Assembly (NCBI RefSeq): GCF_000189255.1
Contig: NZ_AEVS01000024.1
Coordinates: 1-58,665 of the forward strand
Direction: 5' to 3'
Length of the DNA: 58,665 nucleotides
DNA from: Vibrio brasiliensis LMG 20546
GTDB taxonomy: Bacteria; Pseudomonadota; Gammaproteobacteria; Enterobacterales; Vibrionaceae
In this document: piece after piece, positions 35,128 to 44,658 of the stretch
Position numbering within the stretch: the stretch's first letter is position 1
Layout: each line of letters starts with the position of its first letter
The notes under the pieces: generated by a model
Seen by the model: the letters and a program-made list of their open reading frames with translations, nothing else
Databases searched by the model: none
Told to the model about the DNA's origin: nothing
Position numbers and translations under genes: made by a program

Positions 35128-38100
35128 ATGGCTTACGCAGAACTGTTCTGTCAGAGTAATTTCTCTTTTCTCAGTGGCGCTTCCCATGCCGAAGAGCTGA
35201 TCTTACAGGCCGATTTTCTTCGCTACCATTCGCTGGCGATTACCGATGAATGTTCAGTCGCCGGAGTCGTCCGGGCCTATAGCGCCAGTCAGCAACATGA
35301 CCTCAACATCGAACTGATCATCGGCAGTATGTTCTGGCTCAATGATGAATGTCAGGTTGTACTTTTGTGTCCGGACAGAGAAGCCTATGCCGAGTTGTGC
35401 CGGATCATCACTAATTCCAGAAGACGTTCAGAAAAAGGCAGTTATCAGTTATCCGAGTGGGATCTGATGTCAGCTAAACGTTGCTTGATCCTGTGGCTAC
35501 CCTGCAATAAGCCCAGCGATAGTAAATGGGGACACTGGTTGACTCAGCACCATCGTCACCGCCTTTGGATCGCTGTTCAGCGTCACCTAAGCTCGGACGA
35601 TAAACAGTACCTTGAGCATTGCCAGCAGCTTGCGACCAACAACCAGTTACCCATTACAGCCTGTGGTGGCGTGTTAATGCATACTGCTACTCGTTTACCA
35701 CTGCAGCATACTCTGACGGCAATAAAGCATGGCTGTAGCGTTAACCAGTTAGGTGAACAGCGACTGACTAATACAGAGCGAACACTGCGCAGTCAGGAGA
35801 AGCTGGCTAAATTGTTTAAATCTGAGTGGTTACAGGAGAGTGTCGCAATAGCCAAGCGATGCACCTTCAGCCTGGAAGAGCTGAAATACGAATACCCAAG
35901 TGAGTTGGTCCCTGATGGGCATACCCCCATGAGCTACCTGATTGCGTTAGTTGAATATGGCAAAAAACTGCGTTTTCCTGAAGGCGTCCCGAGTGATATC
36001 GCAGCCACCATCGACAAAGAACTCGCCTTAATCGACGAGCTCAATTATCCATTCTATTTTTTGACTATTCATGACATCGTCATGTTCGCTAAACGTAACC
36101 GTATTCTCTATCAGGGACGCGGCTCGGCAGCCAACTCAGTAGTCTGTTACTGCTTAGAGATTACCTCTGTCGACCCAAGGCAGATCTCTGTGTTGTTCGA
36201 GCGTTTTATTAGCCGAGAGCGAGATGAGCCGCCGGATATTGATGTCGATTTTGAGCATGAAAGACGTGAAGAAGTCATTCAGTATATCTATCAAAAGTAT
36301 GGTCGTGAGCGAGCGGCCTTAGCCGCTACTGTCATCTCCTATCGCTTCAAAAGTGCGGTACGTGATGTTGGCAAGGCTCTGGGCATTGAAGAGAGCCAGC
36401 TTGATTACTTCATCAAAAATATCAATCGTCGTGATCGTGCTCAGGGGTGGCAGGCGCAAATTGTCGAGCTCGGATTACAACCAGATTCGTTAAAAGGTGA
36501 ACAGTTCATCACCTTGGTGAATGACATTCTTGGTTTTCCACGTCACCTCTCACAACATGTGGGCGGTTTTATTATTGCAGCCGGGCCTCTGTACGAATTG
36601 GTGCCAGTGGAAAACGCGTCGATGGATGACAGAACCGTTATTCAGTGGGATAAGGACGATTTAGAGTCACTTAAGCTGTTGAAAGTAGACGTATTGGCTC
36701 TTGGTATGCTGACAGCAATTCGTAAATGCTTCGACCTGATTGAACGTATCCATCAACGAACACTGTCAATCGCAGAAATTACGCGGCGACAGGACGATAG
36801 CAATGTCTACCGTATGATTCAGAAAGCGGATACGGTTGGTGTGTTCCAAATAGAGTCTCGCGCACAGATGAGCATGCTGCCACGTTTAAAACCTGCTTGT
36901 TACTATGACTTAGTCATCCAGATTGCGATTGTTCGTCCCGGACCAATTCAGGGGGATATGGTTCATCCCTATCTAAAACGACGCAACGGAGAAGAAACTG
37001 TCGAATACCCATCGCAAGAAGTGCGTAGCGTTCTGGAGCGAACCCTAGGCGTACCTATCTTTCAGGAACAAGTCATCAAGATCGCAATGGTTGCGGCAGG
37101 TTTCAGCGGCGGTGAGGCAGATAAACTTCGTCGTGCTATGGCAGCCTGGAAAAAGAATGGCGATCTGGTCAAATTCAAAACCAAGCTGATTGAAGGCATG
37201 CAGGCCAGAGGCTATCAACTTGAGTTTGCAGAACGGATTTTCGCCCAGATTCTCGGCTTTGGTGAATATGGTTTTCCTGAAAGCCATTCAGCCTCTTTCG
37301 CAGTCCTCGCCTACTGCTCCGCATGGCTTAAGCACTATTACCCAGAGGCTTTCTATACCTCCCTGCTCAATAGTTTACCAATGGGCTTCTACAGCGCCTC
37401 GCAACTAGTTCAGGATGCTCGTCGCCATGGAGTTGATATTTTGCCAATTTGCGTCAATGCCTCTCTCTACGATCATCAGGTCGTTGTCGACAATGGCAAA
37501 CTGGCGATCAGGCTCGGACTAAGACAGATAAAAGGCTTCAGTGCTCATAGCGCCCGACAATTGATTCACGCCAGAGCAAAAACTGGCTTTAACCATAGCA
37601 CCCAGCTTAAACACATAGGTCTCAACCAGCGTGATGTTGAGCTTCTGGCCTCGGCAAATGCAATGCACAGCCTGAGTAATAACCGCTATCAAACTCGCTG
37701 GGCAATGATGGACTCGCTATCTGATCTTCCTCTGTTCCAGCAAGCGGAGGAGTCTGACATCCCGGTAGTCGGCACCCCATCAGAGACTCAGACACTTGTC
37801 GAAGACTATGCAGCGACAGGGCTCTCACTTGCTAAGCATCCTATTACGTTACTTGACGAAGCTGGAGTGCTCGGCCGTTTTACCCGCATGCGAGATTTGG
37901 CGACTAAGCCTCACCAGTCTCTGGTTACAGTAACGGGTGTGGTGACAGGCAAACAATCCCCGGGCACCGCTGCAGGCGTGACCTTTTTCACCCTTGAAGA
38001 CGACACTGGAAACATCAATGTCGTGGTCTGGAAGGCAACGGCTCGGGCACAGAAAAGCGCCTATCTGACCGCCAAAATTCTGCAGGTAAAAGGGATTTTA

Positions 38101-38199
38101 GAGAGAGAGGGTGAAGTACACCATGTTATTGCTGGTCGGTTAATTGATATGACCGCTCAGCTAGATGGATTAAACAGTAAATCGAGAGACTTTCATTAA
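35128..38199 (+). CDS. dnaE2: Error-prone DNA polymerase DnaE2 (ImuC)
   Basis: A 1023-aa C-family polymerase specialised for damage-induced mutagenesis. The N-terminal PHP domain is residues 1-220 (YAELFCQSNFSFLSGASHAE). The palm catalytic triad includes PDIDVDFEHERR (Asp370, Asp372). FGEYGFPESHSASFA and the tandem HhH domain follow. An OB-fold is at about 920-1000 (VTVTGVVTGKQSPGTAAG). It lacks the C-terminal tail of replicative DnaE. It starts 11 bases after imuB. Confidence 0.95.
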   Translation: MAYAELFCQSNFSFLSGASHAEELILQADFLRYHSLAITDECSVAGVVRAYSASQQHDLNIELIIGSMFWLNDECQVVLLCPDREAYAELCRIITNSRRRSEKGSYQLSEWDLMSAKRCLILWLPCNKPSDSKWGHWLTQHHRHRLWIAVQRHLSSDDKQYLEHCQQLATNNQLPITACGGVLMHTATRLPLQHTLTAIKHGCSVNQLGEQRLTNTERTLRSQEKLAKLFKSEWLQESVAIAKRCTFSLEELKYEYPSELVPDGHTPMSYLIALVEYGKKLRFPEGVPSDIAATIDKELALIDELNYPFYFLTIHDIVMFAKRNRILYQGRGSAANSVVCYCLEITSVDPRQISVLFERFISRERDEPPDIDVDFEHERREEVIQYIYQKYGRERAALAATVISYRFKSAVRDVGKALGIEESQLDYFIKNINRRDRAQGWQAQIVELGLQPDSLKGEQFITLVNDILGFPRHLSQHVGGFIIAAGPLYELVPVENASMDDRTVIQWDKDDLESLKLLKVDVLALGMLTAIRKCFDLIERIHQRTLSIAEITRRQDDSNVYRMIQKADTVGVFQIESRAQMSMLPRLKPACYYDLVIQIAIVRPGPIQGDMVHPYLKRRNGEETVEYPSQEVRSVLERTLGVPIFQEQVIKIAMVAAGFSGGEADKLRRAMAAWKKNGDLVKFKTKLIEGMQARGYQLEFAERIFAQILGFGEYGFPESHSASFAVLAYCSAWLKHYYPEAFYTSLLNSLPMGFYSASQLVQDARRHGVDILPICVNASLYDHQVVVDNGKLAIRLGLRQIKGFSAHSARQLIHARAKTGFNHSTQLKHIGLNQRDVELLASANAMHSLSNNRYQTRWAMMDSLSDLPLFQQAEESDIPVVGTPSETQTLVEDYAATGLSLAKHPITLLDEAGVLGRFTRMRDLATKPHQSLVTVTGVVTGKQSPGTAAGVTFFTLEDDTGNINVVVWKATARAQKSAYLTAKILQVKGILEREGEVHHVIAGRLIDMTAQLDGLNSKSRDFH

Positions 38200-38220
38200 C
38201 CTTGAGATGGCATGCAAAGA

Positions 38221-38245
38221 AAAAGGGAGCTAAGCTCCCTCTTTG
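38221..38245 (+). terminator. Probable terminator after dnaE2
   Basis: GGGAGCT pairs with AGCTCCC around one base, with a weak T-tract (CTCTTTG). It lies 25 bases after the dnaE2 stop. The remaining stretch to cheV (38246-38485) shows nothing recognisable. Confidence 0.55.
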
Positions 38246-38485
38246 ATATCATTGTGCTGACAAGTGATTACCTGTCCTCAGCTTCCATACTTCTTTTCTT
38301 ATATTCCCTATATAGCAACATACATAAAGTCATCACAACTTTAGACGTAAACCATATCATGAATAGGAACTACCTTTACCTTCAGTGAAAAGCTGTACTT
38401 ATAGTGTGGCGCTATTTCGCGTAACAAAATAACCCGATAAGTGTAGCATTTAAGCAACCAATATTCAGCACCGATATGTAACTGT

Positions 38486-39433
38486 TTATTTATTCAATAC
38501 GTCTCGCAGACGATCCTGAGCAACTTCCACCAGCAGGTCCGGCTGGAATTTAGAGATGAAACGATCACAACCAACCTTTTTCACCATCGCATCATTAAAG
38601 CTGCCACTGAGCGAGGTGTTGAGAGTGACGTATAAGTCTTTCATACGCGGATCGGTGCGCACTTCGTGAGTCAGTTTGTAGCCATCCATCTCTGGCATTT
38701 CCGCGTCGGTGATCATCAATAGCAGATCTTCGACCACGTTCTTACCTTCATCACACCAAGATTTAAGTAAGTTCAGCGCTTCGAGGCCATCTCGACACTC
38801 GATGATGTTAAGGCCTAGCTGAGACAACGTACCGCGCACCTGAGCGCGTGCAGTAGAAGAGTCATCAACAATCAGAACGTTACGTCCAACCATTTCAGTA
38901 CTAAGGTCTTGATCAAGAACCCCCTCAGAAATAGAGATATCGTAATCAATAATTTCAGCCAGTACTTTCTCCACATCAATGATTTCGACAATTTCCAGAT
39001 TGTCGCCATCTTTAACATGAGTAATGGCGGTTAGGTAGTTAGCTCGGCCAGCCGTTTTAGGTGGTGGCTGGATTTCAGTCCATGCAGTGTTAACGATGTT
39101 ACGTACCTGACCAACCAAGAATCCCTGAATGGTTCGGTTATATTCGGTGATGATGAGGTTTTCTTCTTGGTCTTCGAGACGAGATGGCGGGAATCCAATC
39201 GCACCTCGTAAATCAATCACAGGAACAGATGTGCCTCGCAGAGAAGCAACACCAGTAATGTGGTGATGAGAACCTGGCATTTTGGTCAATGGCGGAACCT
39301 TAATCACTTCACGTACTTTGAATACGTTAATAGCGAAAACCTGTCTGCTGTTTAAACTAAACAACAGTAATTCCAATCGGTTTTCACCAACTAGGTTAGT
39401 TCGCTGATCGACGGTATTTAAAACTCCAGACAT
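38486..39433 (-). CDS. cheV: Chemotaxis coupling protein CheV
   Basis: A 315-aa protein with an N-terminal CheW-like domain (about 20-165: LLLFSLNSRQVFAINVFKV, then GVASLRGTSVPVIDL) and a C-terminal receiver domain (about 185-310: VLIVDDSSTARAQV, TDAEMPEMDGY with the phospho-Asp). It couples receptors to CheA and adapts by receiver phosphorylation. ATG 39433 has GAGAAG upstream. A start at 39514 would add 27 residues rich in Trp/Leu with no family match and is rejected. It is downstream of mlc behind a terminator. Confidence 0.93.
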   Translation of the reverse strand: MSGVLNTVDQRTNLVGENRLELLLFSLNSRQVFAINVFKVREVIKVPPLTKMPGSHHHITGVASLRGTSVPVIDLRGAIGFPPSRLEDQEENLIITEYNRTIQGFLVGQVRNIVNTAWTEIQPPPKTAGRANYLTAITHVKDGDNLEIVEIIDVEKVLAEIIDYDISISEGVLDQDLSTEMVGRNVLIVDDSSTARAQVRGTLSQLGLNIIECRDGLEALNLLKSWCDEGKNVVEDLLLMITDAEMPEMDGYKLTHEVRTDPRMKDLYVTLNTSLSGSFNDAMVKKVGCDRFISKFQPDLLVEVAQDRLRDVLNK

Positions 39434-39488
39434 ACTACTTCTCAACCGATGTATATATAACAAAAGTAGTCTATCGAAAGACCACCAT

Positions 39489-39528
39489 AAAAAATAAACC
39501 CATATATCATTCAAGATTATATGGGTTT
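39489..39528 (-). terminator. Rho-independent terminator of mlc
   Basis: AAACCCATATA pairs with TATATGGGTTT, followed on the minus strand by TATTTTTT. It separates mlc from cheV. Confidence 0.88.
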
Positions 39529-39563
39529 ACTGGAAAGATAAAGGAGCTAAAGCTCAGAAAACG

Positions 39564-40781
39564 TTATCCCTCTATGACCTTCATCAACAAAAGACCATCA
39601 TATAAGGCTTGTTTGATTAACGCTGCTCCGGGCATAGTGGCTTGCTTGTAAAAACGTGACTCTACTAATTCAAGATCCTGGTGATAAACCGGCAGGCTTT
39701 GTTCTTCAATACAAGTTTGAATCGCAGGGTATAGCACCTCTTTGGCTTGGTTAATGACACCACCAATCAGCACTTTCTCAGGGTTGAACAGGTTAATCAC
39801 AATAGCAATCGCAGAGCCGAGGTAACGACCAAGCTTTTCAATCACATCAACCGCTAATGGGTCACCATTTTCTGCCGCTTCACAAATGTCTTCAACAGAG
39901 ATTTCTTCAATTTCAGCCAGTGATGACGCTTCACCCTGAGCGATACGCTCTGTCACTTCGTTTCGAATCGCTTGCGAGCTGGCAACGGTTTCCAGACAAC
40001 CTCGGTTACCGCAGTGACACTGCTTACCATTAGGGTCAATTTGAATATGGCCTAACTCACCAATATTGCCATGGCGACCTTGCAGAACTCGCCCATCAAG
40101 GACAATACCTGCGCCTAAGCCATGGTGAATAGAAATAAGAACCGAGTTTTCGTTCTCTTGCGAGTGACCAAACAGTTTCTCAGCCAACGCCCAAGCTCGG
40201 GTATCATTGGCAATGAAAACAGGCAGACCAGTCGCTTTGTAGATCTCTGGACCAAGTGGCAGATTCTCTACATTGTAATGCGGCATCTGCAGCACCACAC
40301 CCTGCTCCGAATTCACCAGGCCAGGAAGCGTAATCGCGATACTGGTGACACGATCCAACTGCTCTGAATAGGTTTGAAAGAACTCATCAATTTCATGCAG
40401 CAGGCGAGCAAGAACATCATCCTGATCGACTTCATGAATATCAATCTTGGTGTCTATGAGAACATCGCCACCCAGTTCATGCAGAGCAATCGTCAGATAA
40501 CCCCGCCCCAAACGCATAGATAAAAACTGCCAACCTTCATTGTTGACTTGTAAACCAACGGCTGGACGGCCACGACTGGTCGCTTCCTGAACCGTTGTTT
40601 CATGAATAAGATGTGCTTCGATGAGCTCTCGAGTAATTTTGGTAATACTTGCCGGTGCAAGTTCACTCTGTTTGGAGAGGTCAATCCGCGAAATAGGACC
40701 TTTTTGATCAATGAGTTTATATACACGGCCAGCATTGACCTGCTTGATATGATCAATATGGCCTGGTTGAGCCATGTACAT
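39564..40781 (-). CDS. mlc: ROK family glucose repressor Mlc
   Basis: A 405-aa ROK repressor. The winged HTH (residues 10-75) is HIKQVNAGRVYKLIDQKGPI and ELAPASITKITRELIEA. The ROK kinase-like domain has GIVLDGRVLQGRHGNIGELGH and the zinc site CHCGNRGCLE. Mlc represses ptsG and other sugar genes, and is sequestered by unphosphorylated EIICB-Glc when glucose is transported. ptsG itself lies about 5 kb away. GGAG six bases before ATG 40781 supports that start. Confidence 0.9.
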   Translation of the reverse strand: MYMAQPGHIDHIKQVNAGRVYKLIDQKGPISRIDLSKQSELAPASITKITRELIEAHLIHETTVQEATSRGRPAVGLQVNNEGWQFLSMRLGRGYLTIALHELGGDVLIDTKIDIHEVDQDDVLARLLHEIDEFFQTYSEQLDRVTSIAITLPGLVNSEQGVVLQMPHYNVENLPLGPEIYKATGLPVFIANDTRAWALAEKLFGHSQENENSVLISIHHGLGAGIVLDGRVLQGRHGNIGELGHIQIDPNGKQCHCGNRGCLETVASSQAIRNEVTERIAQGEASSLAEIEEISVEDICEAAENGDPLAVDVIEKLGRYLGSAIAIVINLFNPEKVLIGGVINQAKEVLYPAIQTCIEEQSLPVYHQDLELVESRFYKQATMPGAALIKQALYDGLLLMKVIEG

Positions 40782-41125
40782 AGAGTGCTCCGAATATCAA
40801 CAACCTGATAATTTTTTTACTTTGCGAAGTAATTGTGAAGGGCTTTGATAGATTGCCGTGACAAGTGTCACGTATAAACATGATTCTTTGTGTTCCTAAT
40901 CAAATAGCGAAGGATTTATCACAATTCGATTGCCATTTTTTTGCATTAATAAATATCTCTTTCTTTACCTTTTCACAGACCGACATCTAATTGTAATGTG
41001 ATTTATCAGCACAGATTCTGCGCAGGTATATACTTATAGCTAACCTGATGTATGTACGAATGGAAACAGAAACATAGGTGCCGCACCTTACCTAACATGC
41101 GGCAAGTCAAACCAAGGAGATCCGA
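40782..41125. other. mlc-pykF divergent control region
   Basis: This 344-base AT-rich region separates the two divergent starts. It contains the palindrome CGTGACA-AG-TGTCACG at 40857-40872, and TGTGATTTATCAGCACA near 41000 with one good CRP half-site. No coding sequence is evident. An AAGGAG Shine-Dalgarno for pykF is at the right edge. Promoters were not assigned. Confidence 0.5.
40857..40872. promoter_or_regulatory. Palindrome CGTGACA-AG-TGTCACG
   Basis: Perfect 7-bp arms around two bases, 76 bases upstream of mlc and 250 upstream of pykF. It looks like an operator. The protein that binds it is unknown. Confidence 0.45.
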
Positions 41126-42568
41126 ATGACTGCAATCCAAAGAAGAACAAAAATTGTCTCTACTCTTGGACCTTCTACCGATAAACCCGGAATGCTTGAA
41201 GCAATTCTAGAAGCTGGGGTCAATGTAGTACGAATGAACTTCTCACACGGAACCGCAGATGATCATCGTGAACGTGCAACACGTGTACGCAACATCGCGG
41301 CCAAATTGGGCACTCATGTTGCCATTTTGGGCGACCTTCAAGGACCAAAGATTCGCGTATCCACTTTCAAAGAAGGTAAAGTTCAGCTCGCAATTGGTGA
41401 CGTTTTCACTCTCGACAGCGCGCTTGAACCTGGCGAAGGCAACGAAGATGCGGTGGGCCTCGATTATAAAGAACTCCCGAATGACGTCTCGACTGGTGAC
41501 ATTCTGTTACTTGATGATGGTCGAGTTCAACTTCAGGTCATTGGGGTAAGTGGTACTCAGGTACGTACCAAGGTCACTATTGGTGGAGCTCTGTCTAACA
41601 ACAAAGGGATCAATAAGAAAGGCGGTGGCCTTTCTGCTGAAGCCTTAACAGAGAAAGATAAAAACGATATCAAACTGGCTGCCGAGATTGATGTCGACTA
41701 CCTTGCCGTCTCCTTCCCTCGCAACGGTGAGGATATGAAATATGCCCGCAGACTGGCGACAGATGCAGGTCTGCAGACTCGCCTGGTGGCTAAAGTCGAA
41801 CGTGCCGAAACTGTAGAGAGTGAAGCCAACATTGATGACATTATTCTTGCTTCTGACGCTGTAATGGTCGCCCGTGGTGATCTGGGGGTAGAGATTGGAG
41901 ACCCGGAACTTATCGGTGTGCAGAAGCAACTGATTCGCCGTGCTCGCGCACTTAACCGTACCGTGATCACTGCAACCCAGATGATGGAATCTATGATGGA
42001 AAACCCGATGCCAACTCGTGCAGAGGTAATGGACGTAGCCAACGCGGTACTTGATGGTACTGATGCGGTGATGTTGTCCGGTGAGACCGCAGCGGGTAAA
42101 TACCCTCTCGAGACAGTTCGTTCTATGGCTGAAGTCTGTCTCGGCGCGGAGAAGATGTCTGCCGTCAACCGCTCTAGTTATCGCATGGAATCCGTGTTTG
42201 AGACCGGAGAAGAGACCATTGCGATGTCGACGATGTTCGCCGCTAACCATATGCGCGGCATCAAAGGTATTGTTACCCTGACAGAATCGGGTCGTACAGC
42301 GCTTATGATGTCTCGTTTGAGTTCAGGCTTACCCATCTTCGCTCTTTCACGTAACGAGAGCACCCTGAACCTCTCAGCCCTATATCGTGGCGTTTTCCCA
42401 GTCTACTTCGATGATAAATCTGACACAGGCTTAGAAACTGCAGAAGCGGCTGTTGCAACTCTGAAACAACGAGGGTTACTCGACGATGGTGATTTAGTCA
42501 TTATCACTCAGGGTGACGTGATGGATGTGGTGGGCTCAACCAACTGTATGCGAATACTCGCTGCCTGA
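41126..42568 (+). CDS. pykF: Pyruvate kinase PykF
   Basis: A 480-aa glycolytic enzyme converting PEP and ADP to pyruvate and ATP. Markers are [37 protein letters not shown], the [10 protein letters not shown] loop, [12 protein letters not shown] with metal-binding acids, and [19 protein letters not shown]. The C-terminal effector domain is present, so allosteric control by fructose 1,6-bisphosphate is expected, as in type I enzymes. It is slightly longer than E. coli PykF (470). A long antisense frame opposite it is a shadow. Confidence 0.95.
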   Translation: MTAIQRRTKIVSTLGPSTDKPGMLEAILEAGVNVVRMNFSHGTADDHRERATRVRNIAAKLGTHVAILGDLQGPKIRVSTFKEGKVQLAIGDVFTLDSALEPGEGNEDAVGLDYKELPNDVSTGDILLLDDGRVQLQVIGVSGTQVRTKVTIGGALSNNKGINKKGGGLSAEALTEKDKNDIKLAAEIDVDYLAVSFPRNGEDMKYARRLATDAGLQTRLVAKVERAETVESEANIDDIILASDAVMVARGDLGVEIGDPELIGVQKQLIRRARALNRTVITATQMMESMMENPMPTRAEVMDVANAVLDGTDAVMLSGETAAGKYPLETVRSMAEVCLGAEKMSAVNRSSYRMESVFETGEETIAMSTMFAANHMRGIKGIVTLTESGRTALMMSRLSSGLPIFALSRNESTLNLSALYRGVFPVYFDDKSDTGLETAEAAVATLKQRGLLDDGDLVIITQGDVMDVVGSTNCMRILAA

Positions 42569-42589
42569 TGCAATAGACTCACGATAACC

Positions 42590-42618
42590 AATAAGGGAGC
42601 CCAAGAGCTCCCTTATTT
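42590..42618. terminator. Bidirectional terminator between pykF and the patatin gene
   Basis: AATAAGGGAGC and GCTCCCTTATT form an 11-bp stem. The stop codon of the convergent patatin gene lies inside it. Confidence 0.75.
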
Positions 42619-43761
42619 ACATACAAAGGCGACGTTTTTGCTAAATTGCGCGAAGGTATCGACAAAACGGAACCCAGCGTCCAGACCAAGCTGATAATCA
42701 TGCAGCAAATCCTCGCGCTCACTCATTAACGAGCTCGATTTAAGAGGCTGTTCAGGCCGGATTTGCAGGATAAAACAGTCATCCGGCGGAGAGTGCAAAA
42801 AGTCCTGGGTCAAAGAGTAGGTCTGATAGTGAACCATCAACATGTCCGCCAAACCTGAATCAAACTTGTCACCTAACAGATGACTCAAACGATATACATC
42901 GTCGGCACCAAACAGCCAACGTCCGCCATTAAGCGATTCCAGATGCTTATGCTCGAGCTTCTCCTTCTTAGCCCGCTCTGCCTGCTCAGCAAAGAATACG
43001 TTCCAGTCTTGCTTCCAGCGCCCGAGCTTGGCTTGCAAATGACCTTGAATCAGGTTGAATGAATCACGGAACCATTCATTCTCCAATGCAGGTACTTCCG
43101 TGGGAGTGTCACTCGCTAAGTCGTCACCTTCAGTACGAATCACCACGATACAGCGCGCTTCTCTGCGCCACGCCTCCTGAACCGGTATAGACGCAGAAAC
43201 GCCACCATCAACATACTCTGCTTGGGGAAACTGCACTGGTTGATGATAAAGACGAGGAATGGCGCATGTCGCAATCAACACCTTTTTCCAGTCATCCTGT
43301 AACATTGGCAGATAGTGATCAAACAAGCGCTCAGTGTCCGTGACCGCCGCATAGGCGTGTCGCTGGCCTAACACTTTTCGTCCCAGATCTATATCCAACT
43401 GATAAGGATAATCGCAAATCTTCTCCAATGCCCAGTCTAAACCAAGGTACTGCTTACGACGAATGTAGCTAAACAGATGGAAGAACTCAGAATCAGTGGT
43501 TAAATCAAGAATAAAGGATCGACCAATACCTCGCTGGCGACAGAGAAAAGCGCACAGGTTTAGTGCTCCTGCCGAGGTTCCGTAGAAAGAGTGGAAAGGG
43601 TCAAAGTTAGAAAGGAGAAATGCATCAAGCACACCAGAGGTAAAAATTCCCCTTTGGCCGCCCCCTTGAGCAACCAAAGCATTTTTACCGCCAGTGTACT
43701 TCTTGAGTCTTTCTATATCGAGTTGTACAGCAGCGTTGGTAATAACACCGCAGTTTTTCAT
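42613..43761 (-). CDS. Patatin-like phospholipase
   Basis: A 382-aa YjjU-like lipid hydrolase. The oxyanion motif is QGGGQRG, the nucleophile FYGTSAGALN (Ser63), and the catalytic aspartate VDGGVSASIP. ATG 43761 is used, 8 bases after the stop of the small YnhF-like gene. No separate Shine-Dalgarno is seen, so translation is probably coupled to it. An in-frame start at 43917 would run through the small gene in another frame and is rejected. The physiological lipid substrate is unknown. Confidence 0.88.
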   Translation of the reverse strand: MKNCGVITNAAVQLDIERLKKYTGGKNALVAQGGGQRGIFTSGVLDAFLLSNFDPFHSFYGTSAGALNLCAFLCRQRGIGRSFILDLTTDSEFFHLFSYIRRKQYLGLDWALEKICDYPYQLDIDLGRKVLGQRHAYAAVTDTERLFDHYLPMLQDDWKKVLIATCAIPRLYHQPVQFPQAEYVDGGVSASIPVQEAWRREARCIVVIRTEGDDLASDTPTEVPALENEWFRDSFNLIQGHLQAKLGRWKQDWNVFFAEQAERAKKEKLEHKHLESLNGGRWLFGADDVYRLSHLLGDKFDSGLADMLMVHYQTYSLTQDFLHSPPDDCFILQIRPEQPLKSSSLMSEREDLLHDYQLGLDAGFRFVDTFAQFSKNVAFVCK

Positions 43762-43769
43762 CGAATCAG

Positions 43770-43862
43770 CTAGGCTGTCATTACAGCAGTAATGCCAAAT
43801 CCGAGAATAACAGCAAAGACTGCCGCTGTGACTAGTAGGGCAAATTTCAGATCGTGTTGCAT
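43770..43862 (-). CDS. ynhF: YnhF-like small membrane protein, 30 aa
   Basis: ATG 43862 is preceded by GGAGGTGTCT, a near-perfect Shine-Dalgarno at ideal spacing. The product is MQHDLKFALLVTAAVFAVIL followed by GFGITAVMTA: a single membrane helix after MxxDLKF. As I recall it, E. coli YnhF has the same DLKF start, length and late G(x)TA, so this belongs to the YnhF small membrane protein family of unknown function. It ends 8 bases before the patatin start, an apparent two-gene operon. Confidence 0.85.
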   Translation of the reverse strand: MQHDLKFALLVTAAVFAVILGFGITAVMTA

Positions 43863-43994
43863 AGACACCTCCTTTATTGTGTAACAAAGTAATAACATCA
43901 CTGTGAGCTATCTTCAATTAATACGTATTTTTTGTGCGGAATTATGACGTTAGCGTCACAATTAACTCTCTAACGACAGTAAAAGAGGTCAACA

Positions 43995-44582
43995 ATGAGA
44001 CTGACTCGAACCATGCCGATATTGCTACTTTTGGCAAGCCCGACGACATTTGCAGAGATTCATATTTCGCCCTGGCTGGGTTATACATTGGGAGGCAGTG
44101 TTGAAGATCAGGATCAAAATAAACTCGATTTAGAAGGTGCTGCAAGCTTTGCTCTGTCCGTTGAAAGCGATATTGATAACGGGCGGATTGGTCTGTTTTA
44201 TAGTCAGCAAAATAGCGAGGTTGAGAACACTAATCTCGAATCATCAATTCATTACCTCCACCTGCAAAGCAGCGTTTACTACCCTGTACAAGAGAAGATA
44301 TCGAGTTATCTGGGTATCGGCCTTGGCGCCTCATATATCGACGCAGATTGGGTAAAAGATGAGATAGGATTCTCGGCCAGTATCTTTGCAGGCTTTGAAT
44401 ATCAAATGACCGACTCTGTTGCGGTCAATACGCAACTTAGATGGCTCGGCACCGTTGTTGATAACGACACGACGGGGATCTGTCAGTTCACAAATAACAG
44501 TAGCGACTCATGTGTAATTCGATTCGATACCGACTGGATGAATCAGTTTGGAGCGAATATAGGTATTGTCTGGAAGTTCTGA
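43995..44582 (+). CDS. Outer membrane beta-barrel protein (OmpW/OmpA-like size)
   Basis: A 195-aa protein with a signal peptide ending TTFAEIHISP (cleavage after about residue 20), then alternating hydrophobic/polar strands (SSYLGIGLGASYI, FAGFEYQM) and a C-terminal IGIVWKF ending in Phe, the signature of BAM-assembled outer membrane barrels. AGAGG precedes the ATG. It has two cysteines near 155-166, possibly a loop disulfide. It converges with another small barrel gene. No specific function is recognised. Confidence 0.8.
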   Translation: MRLTRTMPILLLLASPTTFAEIHISPWLGYTLGGSVEDQDQNKLDLEGAASFALSVESDIDNGRIGLFYSQQNSEVENTNLESSIHYLHLQSSVYYPVQEKISSYLGIGLGASYIDADWVKDEIGFSASIFAGFEYQMTDSVAVNTQLRWLGTVVDNDTTGICQFTNNSSDSCVIRFDTDWMNQFGANIGIVWKF

Positions 44583-44603
44583 TTCTACTGAAGATGAGAA
44601 CAA

Positions 44604-44639
44604 GCGAGTAAGGAGCCAAATAATTTAGCTCTTACTCGC
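44604..44639. terminator. Possible bidirectional terminator between the two barrel genes
   Basis: GCGAGTAAG-G-AGC pairs with GCTCTTACTCGC with one bulged base. There is no strong T-run on either strand, so function is uncertain. Confidence 0.45.
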
Positions 44640-44658
44640 GCTATATGGAGCATCACAA

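Noticed and set aside
39434-39514. 27-residue N-terminal extension of CheV
   Set aside because: No ribosome site is seen and there is no family match; ATG 39433 has GAGAAG at proper spacing.
41645-42250. 201-aa frame antisense to pykF
   Set aside because: It lies wholly opposite a highly conserved gene and its composition (His/Cys-rich) is what the reverse strand of a coding gene yields.
43762-43917. 52-residue N-terminal extension of the patatin protein
   Set aside because: It is Cys/Ser/His-rich, not conserved in type, and overlaps the well-supported YnhF-like gene in another frame.
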